Shown here piece by piece: positions 16,211-25,175 of a stretch of 64,000 bases of DNA (positions within the stretch are counted from its first letter, which is position 1; every line of letters begins with the position of its first letter). This DNA is from JBDSWU01 sp038230395. GTDB lineage: Bacteria; Patescibacteriota; Saccharimonadia; Saccharimonadales; UBA4665. The position numbers and the translations under genes were made by a program. Location of the stretch: positions 1-64,000 of the forward strand of contig JBBRNI010000005.1 of the NCBI GenBank assembly GCA_038230395.1, read 5' to 3'. The notes below the pieces were generated by a model that worked only from the letters and a program-made list of their open reading frames with translations, was not told where the DNA came from and did no database searches.

Positions 16211-17707
16211 CTACAAGTCCGATGGTATCAACAGAAGAGTATTGGTTAAAATAGCTCCATTACCAGATGCTACAAAGCTATAAACGTTTTTATAGTCAGG
16301 TGTAAAAAACGGAGTGGACGAGGGGCTACCTGGTATAAAAGAACGTTGATTTGTTTGATCAAAATCAAGAATTTGGATCATTGCAGATCCCTCCGATGGA
16401 CTAACACCCGTATAGGTTAGCCTATTACCATCCATCCACTTTACATGCGGCTGATTCGAATTAATTGAAACTTTGGTCGCCAGATCATAGTTGTACCCAT
16501 TTTTATTTTCTAAATCATAAATGGCAACTTGGTTCCCGTGCTCCGCCAAGATGTACTGCGAATTACTGGAAAAACTTTCGTAGTCAGGGCCTCTCACACG
16601 CAATACCTGGATAGGTACAATCACTTGGGCCGGATGTACTGCTAGTTGAGATGCGGGATCCTTGTAAATGTAGACCTTATTTTCATCAACACTGCTGGCG
16701 ACAACATACGGAGTATTGCTATAGTTTGCCAGGTCAACAATGTAGCGCGTACTGGCTGGGAAACTCCGCAGTAGAACGGTGCGACTGCCAGTTTGTTGCT
16801 TGAGTAGCACCTTACCAGCTGGCGCATCAACGCTAGTAAAGTACACTAGCGTACTATCTCCATAAGATTTATAAGCTAAAACGTCACTGATAAGACTTAC
16901 AGCCGCAGGAGCTTTGAGTGATGCGGTTCGCAAATTATGGTCAGCAGAATTATAAAGGTAATATTGGTCATACTTCTTATTGCTTAAGGCTACTGCGGCA
17001 GTCGTGTTCTCGAGTGTTTTAGTAAGATTCAGTGATTGGTCAGGATTCTCACGGTCAAGCATAATATACTCGACAGTAGTATCAGCAGTGTGTTGCAAAA
17101 GGAGATGTTGATTATCGTCGGCCCACTCCACAACCTGCCAGTTCTCACTGGTCGCTGCTTTAGTCGCTATATCGATTGGTAGACTAATTGTTAGGGCTAG
17201 TTTGGTTGGGTTCTTCAAGTCATATACAGCAAAATTATCAGGGCCAGCAATATCATTGGTTACTAACCAGCGGCGATCCGGACTCTGAGAAGTTAGTCCA
17301 GGCATGGTCGCTAAGGGCAGGAGCGTCGTTGTTTTGACCACTTTGGGAAGCAAGAGCGGATAATCATAGTGGGTAACGCTGCCGCCATTTACCTCAATTG
17401 TGCGCTGCCAATCTTGGTAACCCGGCCTTGACATACGCACTCTGTAAATACTAGCCGGTAACGCTACCCGGGCGTTAGTGTCTGATGTAGCGCGCTTACC
17501 ATTAAGGAACACTTTGGCAGGGTTAGGACTGCTAGAGAAAAAAACTATGCCGTTTTGGATTACTGTACCGTTTTTATCGATACCAAAACCATAGGCCTGG
17601 TAGACCAGCACAACAGTAGCAATAATTATAGCAACTGACATGCAGACGTAGCCAAACAGTAATAAAATGCCATGTCGGCGTTGTTTTTGAGGGTCAAGAT
17701 AATCCAT
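16211..17707 (-). CDS. PEGA-domain membrane protein with propeller-like ectodomain
   Basis: 498 residues. One membrane segment (about 15-40) is followed by a PEGA-type beta domain (about 50-120) with the signature NPAKVFLNGK and a GYQDW-type turn. A long region of repeated beta strands (about 130-498) follows, resembling a TolB/WD40-like propeller. It is probably a surface or cell-wall-facing binding protein; the ligand is unknown. TATAAT lies 12 nt before the ATG, leaving a leader of only a few bases. It converges with the sortase gene; an AGAAGG/CCTTCT hairpin between the stops could end both. Confidence 0.75.
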   Translation of the reverse strand: MDYLDPQKQRRHGILLLFGYVCMSVAIIIATVVLVYQAYGFGIDKNGTVIQNGIVFFSSSPNPAKVFLNGKRATSDTNARVALPASIYRVRMSRPGYQDWQRTIEVNGGSVTHYDYPLLLPKVVKTTTLLPLATMPGLTSQSPDRRWLVTNDIAGPDNFAVYDLKNPTKLALTISLPIDIATKAATSENWQVVEWADDNQHLLLQHTADTTVEYIMLDRENPDQSLNLTKTLENTTAAVALSNKKYDQYYLYNSADHNLRTASLKAPAAVSLISDVLAYKSYGDSTLVYFTSVDAPAGKVLLKQQTGSRTVLLRSFPASTRYIVDLANYSNTPYVVASSVDENKVYIYKDPASQLAVHPAQVIVPIQVLRVRGPDYESFSSNSQYILAEHGNQVAIYDLENKNGYNYDLATKVSINSNQPHVKWMDGNRLTYTGVSPSEGSAMIQILDFDQTNQRSFIPGSPSSTPFFTPDYKNVYSFVASGNGAILTNTLLLIPSDL

Positions 17708-17886
17708 GAGTCTAGGATGATTATAAGCTAGAACATGAAATAAACCTTAAATTAAGCCAAAAGTAATCCCTGTACCTTTGATTGGGCACTTGCAGACCAA
17801 CTCAAGACAGTTTAAGATGATACTTACAGCGCTAAAAGCGTTAGCAACTTGTATTAGTACCAGAATTCGGACAAACATAGAACAAC

Positions 17887-19011
17887 GTGAGCAAACTAAC
17901 CAATAGCATCGAAATAAATGGTAAGCGCTACGACTCGCAAACGGGTAAAATGCTGGTTAGCATCTTGTCACCTAAACAACGGGGCAGTGTTGATGGCGTT
18001 ATAAGTAGTAAAGCCACTCCATCATCTGCATTAGCAGCGCCCAAGATAGTGGCACTTAAGACTATCAAGCCCCTGTCTGATGCCAAAGTAATGGATATAC
18101 AATCAGCCAAACATCAAACTCGGATTGCAGCAAAGGCTGCATCTAGTCACAAAACTCAGTCTTCCCAGACCTTGATGCGACATGTGGTAACCAAGCCAGT
18201 CGCTACTTTAAAACGTAGGCACCGCGCAGTTAGCCATACTGACGCTAATGTCAACGCTTTGGTCACGCAGCCAGCCAGGTCTTTCTTGGCTAAAGCCTCT
18301 TTAAGTGTCGTGCCAGCCACGCGCCTTAAGCGAGCCACACAAGCAGCCAGGAGTACTCAAATTAGTCGTTTTTCTAAGGTATCACCTAGCCTAATCAACT
18401 ATCACTCAGCCACGAAAGCTGGAGGCGCCCATGCTGCTGATGGATTACCCCATACAGCTAAACCGCTAGATATTTTCGAAGTAGCTCTAGAGAGAGCTAC
18501 TAGTCATATGCAGCCAGCGGTAAAGCACTACAAGCATCCTCGACGCCAACAATTTTTATCAAAGCGGCGGGTTAGCTTGGCAGCTACAGGCATATCAGTT
18601 CTGCTACTAATTGGTTTTGTGGGTTTTGAGAACCGGACTACTCTCAGCGTGCGGATGGCGGCCAAAAAGGCCGGCTTTAGCGCAGCACTGCCTTCGTATC
18701 AACCCTCTGGGTTCAGCGTCAGTCATCTTAATTATAGTGCTGGGAATGTTGCCATACAGTTCCGTAGCAATAGCGACAAGCGGGCATACGCTATTACCGA
18801 AAAGCCCTCATCTTGGGATAGCACTACACTACGTGATAATTTTGTTGCCACCACTGATCAGCAGTATCAGACGGTGAACGTTGGAGGACGAACCGTGTAC
18901 TTATACGGTAAAAATAACGCTTCATGGGTTAATGCCGGTGTTTGGTACCAAGTTCAATCTGAAGGCTCACTGAGCGACCAACAGCTCAGCCAATTGGCCT
19001 CATCGCTTTAG
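17887..19011 (+). CDS. Single-pass membrane protein, unknown function
   Basis: 374 residues. The first 230 are cytoplasmic, basic and low in complexity (Ala, Ser, Lys, Thr, Arg). One membrane segment (about 237-257) is followed by an extracytoplasmic domain of about 115 residues containing YQPSGFSV, KPSSWDS and VNVGGRTVYLYG. The latter looks like the small DUF4367-like ectodomain of anti-sigma-type proteins, which is only a resemblance. GTG start; no obvious ribosome site or -10 at leaderless distance. Gene order gives no functional clue. Confidence 0.65.
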   Translation: MSKLTNSIEINGKRYDSQTGKMLVSILSPKQRGSVDGVISSKATPSSALAAPKIVALKTIKPLSDAKVMDIQSAKHQTRIAAKAASSHKTQSSQTLMRHVVTKPVATLKRRHRAVSHTDANVNALVTQPARSFLAKASLSVVPATRLKRATQAARSTQISRFSKVSPSLINYHSATKAGGAHAADGLPHTAKPLDIFEVALERATSHMQPAVKHYKHPRRQQFLSKRRVSLAATGISVLLLIGFVGFENRTTLSVRMAAKKAGFSAALPSYQPSGFSVSHLNYSAGNVAIQFRSNSDKRAYAITEKPSSWDSTTLRDNFVATTDQQYQTVNVGGRTVYLYGKNNASWVNAGVWYQVQSEGSLSDQQLSQLASSL

Positions 19012-19053
19012 CCTTATCAAAACGGTATGCTGTTCAAGCAGGGCATTATCTCT

Positions 19054-19059
19054 TATAAT
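19054..19059 (+). promoter_or_regulatory. Near-leaderless -10 box (gltX)
   Basis: TATAAT followed by 8 nt and the ATG at 19068. Confidence 0.6.
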
Positions 19060-19067
19060 AATCAGTT

Positions 19068-20495
19068 ATGAAACCAACCAGAACTCGCTTCGCTCCTAGC
19101 CCAACTGGGTTTTTACATGTCGGTGGTATCCGAACGGCGCTGTTTGCTTGGCTGCTGGCTCGCCAGCATAACGGCGCATTTATACTTCGCTTTGAGGATA
19201 CCGACAAAAAACGAGAAGTCGAGGGTGCTCGAGAGCACCTTATGGCCAGCTTACGTGCCCTTGGGCTCGATTACGATGAAGGGCCAGACATTGGTGGTCC
19301 ATTCGCGCCATACGTACAAAGCGAACGACTGGAAAACTATCAAGCCTGGGCCCAAAAACTAATTGCTAGCGGCCGAGCTTACGCTGACCCGTACAGCGCA
19401 GAAGAAGTTGATACTTTTCGCGCCCAAGCGCGCGCCGAAAAGCGGGCTTTTTTGTATCGACATCATCGACCCGAAAATCCACCGGCCTGGGACGGATCAA
19501 CACCGTTACGTTTTCGTTCTGAGCCCAAAGCTTATACCTGGCATGATGAAGTTATGGGTGACTTGAGCACCGGCCCTGAAGTGATTGATGACTTTATACT
19601 CATTAAATCAGATGGCTACCCGACCTATAATTTTGCCCACATAGTAGATGACGCTGAAATGGAAATTAGTCAGATTATCCGAGGGCAAGAGTTTTTAGCT
19701 AGCGTACCAAACTATTTAAATTTGTATGAAGCCTTCGGTATTGCCCCGCCAAGTATGGCTACGGTGCCACATATCCTAGGGCCAGATGGCAATAAAAAGC
19801 TCAGTAAGCGTGATGGAGCAAAGGATGTACTAGATTATATTCGTGATGGATACCTGCCTGAGGCACTTATTAACTTCATAGCCTCACTTGGCTGGAACGA
19901 TGGCACCGAGCAAGAGATATTTAGCCGCCAAGATCTAATTGAAAAATTTAGTATGGATCATGTCCAAAAGAGTGGCGCCCGCTTTGATGAGCGACGGCTG
20001 CAGTGGCTCAATGGCGCCTACATTAGGCAGATGCCGCTCGATCAGCTGTACACCTGCGTCAAACAATTTTGGCCCGCCGAAGCCACTGAGTACGATCATA
20101 CCTATAAGCTTTACGTGCTGGGGCTGGTGCAAGAGCGACTAAAATACTTTTCGGAATTGCCAGAACTAACTCGCTTTTTCTTCGTTGACCTGCCAATAAA
20201 TCCAGAACTTATCACTACCCATAAGCAACTCCGGAAGTTATCGCTGGATGAGCTCCGAAAACTCCTATTAGCGGCCCAAGCCACACTGTCAGAAAGTGCA
20301 TTTGATGTTAAAGATCTCATTGCACGCTTAAATGACTTATTGGAGCAAACCGAGCAAAAACCAGCGGTACTTTTTAGTTTGATCCGTATTGCTACAACTC
20401 AAGCTGCGGCTAGCCCTGGGTTAGCTGAAAGTTTAGCGATTCTTGGTCCCGAACGAAGCCTTGCCCGTGTTCAAGCCCAAATCGATGCCCTTTAG
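19068..20495 (+). CDS. gltX: Glutamyl-tRNA synthetase
   Basis: Class I aminoacyl-tRNA synthetase charging tRNA-Glu in the cytoplasm. 475 residues, full length. The HIGH-equivalent region is RFAPSPTGFLHVGGIRTALF (about 6-25) and the KMSKS-equivalent is KKLSKRDGA (about 243-251). The C-terminal anticodon-binding domain is helical and complete. Whether it is discriminating or also charges tRNA-Gln cannot be told here. The start follows TATAAT by 8 nt. Confidence 0.96.
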   Translation: MKPTRTRFAPSPTGFLHVGGIRTALFAWLLARQHNGAFILRFEDTDKKREVEGAREHLMASLRALGLDYDEGPDIGGPFAPYVQSERLENYQAWAQKLIASGRAYADPYSAEEVDTFRAQARAEKRAFLYRHHRPENPPAWDGSTPLRFRSEPKAYTWHDEVMGDLSTGPEVIDDFILIKSDGYPTYNFAHIVDDAEMEISQIIRGQEFLASVPNYLNLYEAFGIAPPSMATVPHILGPDGNKKLSKRDGAKDVLDYIRDGYLPEALINFIASLGWNDGTEQEIFSRQDLIEKFSMDHVQKSGARFDERRLQWLNGAYIRQMPLDQLYTCVKQFWPAEATEYDHTYKLYVLGLVQERLKYFSELPELTRFFFVDLPINPELITTHKQLRKLSLDELRKLLLAAQATLSESAFDVKDLIARLNDLLEQTEQKPAVLFSLIRIATTQAAASPGLAESLAILGPERSLARVQAQIDAL

Positions 20496-20541
20496 GTATT
20501 GGGAGTGTTGAAACGGGTTAGACACTTACCATAAGCATTGA

Positions 20542-20547
20542 TATACT
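20542..20547 (+). promoter_or_regulatory. Leaderless -10 box (DUF3048 protein)
   Basis: TATACT followed by 6 nt and ATG at 20554. This favours 20554 over the in-frame ATG at 20548, which would directly abut the -10 box. Confidence 0.6.
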
Positions 20548-20553
20548 ATGGCT

Positions 20554-21888
20554 ATGAAGAACGTCAATCCGGAGGGTAGGCCGGTGGACAGTAAAACTGA
20601 AACTGAACCCAAAACAGAAGCTGAGCCAAAAACGGCAACTGAACCGGTTTTTCCACAAACTCCCGAAACAAAAACAGATGAGCCAACCGAGTTCAAAACG
20701 CCTGATCAGGTGGCAGCCACCGATGATATTGCTGCTGTTGTGCCCGAAACGACTCCTCCAGCTGAAGCTACTTTGCCCGAGCTAAAAGCTGCCAGTAGTG
20801 AAGGCTGGAAAGCGCGCTTCGCTCTACATTGGCCTCCAGGCAATAAAGAGTATGTTGTCGCGGCCGTCGTGTTAGTACTGCTTGCTGGTATAGGTTCCGC
20901 CCTGGCGCTCAGCCACACCTCTAAGCCAGTAGTCAGCCATGTAGCGAAACATCGTGTCAAAAAACAAAAGCCCGCTCCAGCGCCAACAGTTGTAGCCTCA
21001 ACACTCAGTGGGCTACCAGTGGCGCCAGCCATAAATCAACGCCCAGTGACGGCAGTTATGATCGAGAATAGCCTCGATGCTCGACCTCAATCTGGCTTGA
21101 GCCAAGCAGGAGTTGTGTTTGAAGCAATTGCCGAAGGCGGCGTTACCAGGTTTATGGCGCTATACCAAGATACCGCACCGGATAACATCGGTCCGATCCG
21201 TAGCGCCCGCCCATATTATGTAAATTGGTCGCTGGGCTTTGACGCGGGGTATGCTCACGTGGGTGGCAGCCCAGATGGTTTGCAGGCTATCAAAGACTTA
21301 CATGTGCGGGACTTAGACCAATTCTTCAACAGCGGAGCTTACCACCGTATTGATACTCGTGATGCACCACATAATGTCTATACTGGGGTTCCGACTCTTA
21401 CTGATCTCCAAGTCAGCAAGGGCTATACAACGAGCAATTACAGTGGTTTTGTGCGAAAAGTAGCGGCTCCAAACCCAGCTCCGAATGCCAAAACTGTCGA
21501 TCTATCCTTGTCAGGGTATTATTACAATCCTCACTTCGATTACAACCCAGCTTCCAACAGCTATGGACGCAGCGAAGCCGGTGCTCCCCAAACCGACCAA
21601 AACACTGGTCAGCAGCTCTCTCCAAATGTTGTGATTGCCATGGTCACACCGCTGGGTCAGGGCGAGCTTGATGATAGTGGAGCTTATTATTCCAATTACA
21701 CTGTCATAGGTAGTGGTGCGGCCTATGTTTTTCAAGATGGAGTAGTGACTATAGGCCAGTGGAACAAAGTTAGTCCAACTGCTCAAATAACATTTACTGA
21801 CGCCGCCGGCAAACCAATTGGACTTAATCCTGGCCAAACCTGGCTGACTGCCGTGAGCAGCTCAAACGGTATCACCTACGCGCCGTAA
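20554..21888 (+). CDS. DUF3048 (YerB-like) membrane-anchored protein
   Basis: 444 residues: a Glu/Thr/Pro-rich cytoplasmic region with KTETEPKT-type repeats (about 10-60), one membrane segment (about 100-120), then the DUF3048 region. Family features visible are PVTAVMIENSLDARPQSGL, a GVTRFMALYQ strand and GPIRSARPYY. The family is extracytoplasmic and of unknown biochemical role (YerB in Bacillus). The histidine kinase starts 2 nt after its stop, suggesting a signalling link or shared transcript. Confidence 0.82.
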   Translation: MKNVNPEGRPVDSKTETEPKTEAEPKTATEPVFPQTPETKTDEPTEFKTPDQVAATDDIAAVVPETTPPAEATLPELKAASSEGWKARFALHWPPGNKEYVVAAVVLVLLAGIGSALALSHTSKPVVSHVAKHRVKKQKPAPAPTVVASTLSGLPVAPAINQRPVTAVMIENSLDARPQSGLSQAGVVFEAIAEGGVTRFMALYQDTAPDNIGPIRSARPYYVNWSLGFDAGYAHVGGSPDGLQAIKDLHVRDLDQFFNSGAYHRIDTRDAPHNVYTGVPTLTDLQVSKGYTTSNYSGFVRKVAAPNPAPNAKTVDLSLSGYYYNPHFDYNPASNSYGRSEAGAPQTDQNTGQQLSPNVVIAMVTPLGQGELDDSGAYYSNYTVIGSGAAYVFQDGVVTIGQWNKVSPTAQITFTDAAGKPIGLNPGQTWLTAVSSSNGITYAP

Positions 21889-21890
21889 TT

Positions 21891-23429
21891 ATGGATCAAA
21901 TACACCAACTTCTTCGCAGTATCCGTCAACATTTATTGTTAGTGGTATTAGCCGAGAATGCCGCGCTACTAAGCATTTGGGTAATTCTAGAAGACTTTGC
22001 TAAATTATCAAATATTTTGACACTACTAATTAGTTTTTGGCTGATAATTGGTGGCAGTATCCTTATCGCGGCTTTCAGTGGTCGTTACCTTATTCAGCCA
22101 ATCCAAGCCTTGTGGCAAGCGGTTATGCACCTCAGCCCCTCGGTACAGGGCGTATCTGCGCCCGACCTCGCTAAAATCACTCTTGGCGCTGGCTTAGTAA
22201 CTAATCTTATCTCCCAGATTCACCAATTAACTGATGTTGCCGAGCAATCTGCCATTGCCGCCCAGAAGGCGATAACAGATATCAGCCACAATTTTGTTGC
22301 CCAAAATTTGCCACTACCATTTATTACTCTCGACTCGAGCGAAACCATAACTTTCGCTAACGACTCCATGTCGAAATACCTTGGGATTAGCGCTACAGAT
22401 TTGATCGGCAAAAATATTTATTTCGTCATGGACTTGGCGTTCCCGAGTGAAGACACCTTCGATATGTGGCTAAAAGAAGCCAAACTTCACAGTGCCACTG
22501 CCACGCGCTCCTGGGAGCGGGTCAAAATGGACGTCCGTGATAACCACCCACTACGGCTATTTGATTTGGCAGCCTATTATAACCGTGATAACGGCGATCA
22601 TATCGAGACAATGTTAGTGCTGCTCGACCACACCAAAACCTACAGTCAAGATGATCAAGCTATCAGCTTCATTGCCTTATCAGTCCATGAACTTCGTACA
22701 CCTCTGACATTACTTAGGGGTTATATCGAGGTTTTCCAAGATGAATTGCAGGGTAAGGTAGAACCTGATCTGCTCGATTTTATGAATAAGATGAGTGCTA
22801 CTGCGCAGCAACTAATGGCCTTCGTGAACAACATTCTCAACGTCGCGCGAGTAGATGATGATCAACTGCAACTAAAACTGCAAGAAGAGCAGTGGGGTGA
22901 TATCCTCAAGAGTAGCCTCGACACACTAAGTTTACGGGCCGGTGTCCGCGGAATTACGCTCGAATACAGCTTGGCTCCTAACTTACCGACCGTCGCGGTG
23001 GATCGCCTGAGTATTTATGAAGTGCTGAATAACCTCGTTGATAATGCTATTAAATACAGTAACGGTAGTAAGATAATCAAGATCGCCGCCCATCTGGATG
23101 CTCAGGGTATGGTCGAGACCACAATTCAGGACTTCGGTGGAGGCATGCCGGCGAATGTTCTGCCAAACTTATTTACCAAGTTCTATCGTGATCACCGCAA
23201 TCGTGCTCAAATTGGAGGTACTGGCCTAGGTTTGTATCTGTCAAAAGCTATTCTCACGGCTCACGGTGGCAATATATGGGTTACCAGTAAAGAGAATGAG
23301 GGCAGTACCTTTGGTTTCACACTCGTGCCATATGCTCAGCTCGGTACCGAGCTGAAACAGAGTCAAAACCAAGAAATTGTACGAAGTGCTCACGGCTGGA
23401 TCAAAAACCACTCACTCTATCGTCGATAA
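21891..23429 (+). CDS. Membrane PAS sensor histidine kinase
   Basis: 512 residues: two membrane segments (about 15-35 and 42-64) with almost no external loop, a linker, a PAS domain (about 140-245), HisKA with SVHELRTPLT (phospho-His about 265), and an HATPase domain with N-box NNLVDNAIKYS and G-box GGTGLGLYLSK. The tiny loop implies sensing in the membrane or cytoplasm. It lies in a row with the DUF3048 gene and a single-domain receiver 29 nt downstream, its probable partner. Confidence 0.92.
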   Translation: MDQIHQLLRSIRQHLLLVVLAENAALLSIWVILEDFAKLSNILTLLISFWLIIGGSILIAAFSGRYLIQPIQALWQAVMHLSPSVQGVSAPDLAKITLGAGLVTNLISQIHQLTDVAEQSAIAAQKAITDISHNFVAQNLPLPFITLDSSETITFANDSMSKYLGISATDLIGKNIYFVMDLAFPSEDTFDMWLKEAKLHSATATRSWERVKMDVRDNHPLRLFDLAAYYNRDNGDHIETMLVLLDHTKTYSQDDQAISFIALSVHELRTPLTLLRGYIEVFQDELQGKVEPDLLDFMNKMSATAQQLMAFVNNILNVARVDDDQLQLKLQEEQWGDILKSSLDTLSLRAGVRGITLEYSLAPNLPTVAVDRLSIYEVLNNLVDNAIKYSNGSKIIKIAAHLDAQGMVETTIQDFGGGMPANVLPNLFTKFYRDHRNRAQIGGTGLGLYLSKAILTAHGGNIWVTSKENEGSTFGFTLVPYAQLGTELKQSQNQEIVRSAHGWIKNHSLYRR

Positions 23430-23446
23430 GCGCTCGTAACATCTGA

Positions 23447-23452
23447 TACAAT
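23447..23452 (+). promoter_or_regulatory. Leaderless -10 box (receiver protein)
   Basis: TACAAT followed by 6 nt and ATG at 23459; gives the receiver gene its own promoter. Confidence 0.6.
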
Positions 23453-23458
23453 ACTGCT

Positions 23459-23872
23459 ATGGACTCAGAACAAAACCCTCCAGCACAAAATCCTCCAGCT
23501 AATGGTCGCACCGTACTGTGTATCGAAGATGAACATTTTATTAGTGAATTATACGCCCGTGCCCTGAAAAAGAGCGGCTACCAAGTAACGGTGATTGCTG
23601 ATGGCCAAGTTGCCCTTAACGAAGCCCAGAAGGACATCTACGATATCATCTTGCTGGATCTTATGGTACCAAACTTAACAGGCATAGAAATCTTGCGGGT
23701 ATTACGTGACCCAGCTCGAGTTCCACCACTCAAGGCCAAGATTATCATCACAACTAATCTCGAGCAGCGTGAAGATGTTCGAGCTGACATCGAAAACCGA
23801 GCTGATGGCTACTTGGTAAAAGCCGAGATGACTCCCCACGAACTCGTCAGCTTCATCGACACCGTCAAATAG
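23459..23872 (+). CDS. Single-domain response regulator
   Basis: 137 residues forming only a receiver domain: acidic pair in VLCIEDEH (about 22-26), phospho-acceptor Asp in IILLDLMVPN (about 63), Thr in ITTN and Lys in YLVKAEM. There is no DNA-binding or enzymatic output domain, so it must act by protein contact or relay phosphate. Probable partner is the kinase directly upstream. Confidence 0.92.
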   Translation: MDSEQNPPAQNPPANGRTVLCIEDEHFISELYARALKKSGYQVTVIADGQVALNEAQKDIYDIILLDLMVPNLTGIEILRVLRDPARVPPLKAKIIITTNLEQREDVRADIENRADGYLVKAEMTPHELVSFIDTVK

Positions 23873-23900
23873 ACTTGGGCATACTGCAGTAAATATCACG

Positions 23901-23928
23901 TTGCATCGAGCGGGCGAGCGGGTATAAT
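23901..23928 (+). promoter_or_regulatory. Promoter of the mutasome-like cassette
   Basis: TTGCAT (23901-23906) and TATAAT (23923-23928) with 16-bp spacing, 258 nt upstream of the first cassette ATG. Together with the ribosome site at 24174 it gives a long leader, unlike the leaderless genes around it. Confidence 0.5.
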
Positions 23929-23934
23929 AAGCAC

Positions 23935-24185
23935 TAGCCACGTTGGGACTTCGAGACATTGCCTTGATTTCCCCTCGGACTATTTACAAGCAACCATACT
24001 CCGGTCACTGCGCGCTTTTCTATATTTTTACGTTTTTAGCTTAACGGTTTTGCCCCTGGAACGGTGGCCCAAAATCTCGCTCAAAACTACTCCAACTAAT
24101 CCGTTCACTGATCTGTTAATACTCATCAGACCTCTTTTTATTAATTCTGGTTTTCGCCCCCGGGCAAAACTACAAGGAGCTTTTT
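23935..24185 (+). promoter_or_regulatory. Long 5' leader with alternative base-pairing
   Basis: About 250 nt without a gene. GGGCAAAAC (24162-24170), just before the AAGGAGC ribosome site (24174-24180), can pair perfectly with GTTTTGCCC at 24046-24054, or locally with GTTTTCGCCC at 24150-24159 with a bulge. The two pairings exclude each other and sit next to the ribosome site, so a translational switch is possible. I see no LexA-type palindrome. Confidence 0.4.
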
Positions 24186-24485
24186 ATGACTATTTCTCGA
24201 TACGATGACTTACAAATTCAAGACGAAGTGCAGATTACTGCCGTGACCTTTCGATCTAACAGTGAAGTGCCCGGTGACGCCCGGCTAGAGAGCTACCCGC
24301 GCCGTATGGTTTACGACGGCCGTGAATATACCTTTGTCGAATTAGGTATGCGCTACCTCGTCCAAAAAGGCCAAGAGCTCGTCAAGCTGTTTGATGTCAG
24401 CGATGGCCAAAGCTTGTTTCGTTTACGCTGCGAAGCTGACCACTGGACCCTCGTCAACATGAAACCATCGCTGCAGGCAGCCTAA
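24186..24485 (+). CDS. Small protein A of the mutasome-like cassette
   Basis: 99 residues, no recognised family. It is paralogous to the protein at 24903-25175: both share an R-M-x-(W/Y)-x-G core, an E-(L/F)-G-(M/L)-R segment, an F-x-(V/M)-S-D-G motif and a C-terminal WTLV-M. The composition suggests a small beta barrel. A clear AAGGAGC precedes the ATG. It is the first gene of a tight run with a UmuD-like protein, its own paralogue and a Y-family polymerase, so a role in or around translesion synthesis is inferred from context. Confidence 0.75.
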   Translation: MTISRYDDLQIQDEVQITAVTFRSNSEVPGDARLESYPRRMVYDGREYTFVELGMRYLVQKGQELVKLFDVSDGQSLFRLRCEADHWTLVNMKPSLQAA

Positions 24486-24516
24486 TGAAGACCCAAACTA
24501 ACTCGGAGGAACGACT

Positions 24517-24891
24517 ATGCAATATGATCTTGAAACTATGGCCTACAGCGACGAATTTTATGGGGACTCCGTCTCCGTTCACGCCGGCTTATCCAATCCA
24601 GCGGCTGATCGCCGCAGAGCAGGCGTCCAGCTATTGCTCGACCTCAATCAGCACCTAATCAAACGCCCCAGCAGTAGTTTTCTATTTAGAGTAGCTGGGC
24701 ACCGCTGGGCTTCCCATGGCGTCTTTGATGGTGATATCGCCATCATCGACCGAGCGCTAACACCACAGCCCACTGATATGGTCATCATATGGCAGGATAG
24801 TGGCTTTAGCTTGAGCGCTCAGAGACAGCTATCCCTCGAGGATGAGCCACTTGGCGTTGTCACGTCCGTTATTCATCAATACCACCGCTAA
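24517..24891 (+). CDS. UmuD-like protein lacking the protease dyad
   Basis: 124 residues aligning with UmuD. AGLSNPAAD (23-31) matches UmuD's cleavage-site region CGFPSPAAD, LLDLNQHLIKRPSSSFLFRV matches its following strand, and SHGVFDGDIAIIDRAL matches its core. The GDSM nucleophile region reads GHRW (61-64), with no Ser there, and the catalytic Lys position is in LSAQRQLS. The self-cleavage dyad is therefore missing. It probably acts only as a binding partner of the polymerase encoded two genes downstream. CGGAGG precedes the ATG. Confidence 0.75.
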   Translation: MQYDLETMAYSDEFYGDSVSVHAGLSNPAADRRRAGVQLLLDLNQHLIKRPSSSFLFRVAGHRWASHGVFDGDIAIIDRALTPQPTDMVIIWQDSGFSLSAQRQLSLEDEPLGVVTSVIHQYHR

Positions 24892-24902
24892 CACCCACCG
24901 CT

Positions 24903-25175
24903 ATGGATCCAACAATACAAATCAATGAGCGCGTCGATATAGTCGCGGTTTACCGTAAACACGGTGACATTGCTTCACTTTGCATGCCCTGCCGGATGCG
25001 CTGGCATGGTCAAGATGTTGAGCTCACTGAATTTGGGCTCCGTCATCCAACGGTCGCCGGCAAGCGAATGATCCACGTATTCCATATGAGCGATGGTACC
25101 AACGGCTACCGCATTGAGTTCGATGCTGAGTCACTGACTTGGACACTAGTCACCATGATCGCAGGGTCAGCGTGA
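24903..25175 (+). CDS. Small protein B of the mutasome-like cassette
   Basis: 90 residues, paralogue of protein A at 24186 (shared E-F-G-L-R, F-H-M-S-D-G and LTWTLVTM-type end). It has two cysteines (CMPC) that protein A lacks. It starts 11 nt after the UmuD-like gene, and its TGA overlaps the GTG start of the polymerase gene, so the two are translationally coupled. This coupling is the strongest hint that protein B works with the polymerase. No known domain. Confidence 0.75.
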   Translation: MDPTIQINERVDIVAVYRKHGDIASLCMPCRMRWHGQDVELTEFGLRHPTVAGKRMIHVFHMSDGTNGYRIEFDAESLTWTLVTMIAGSA

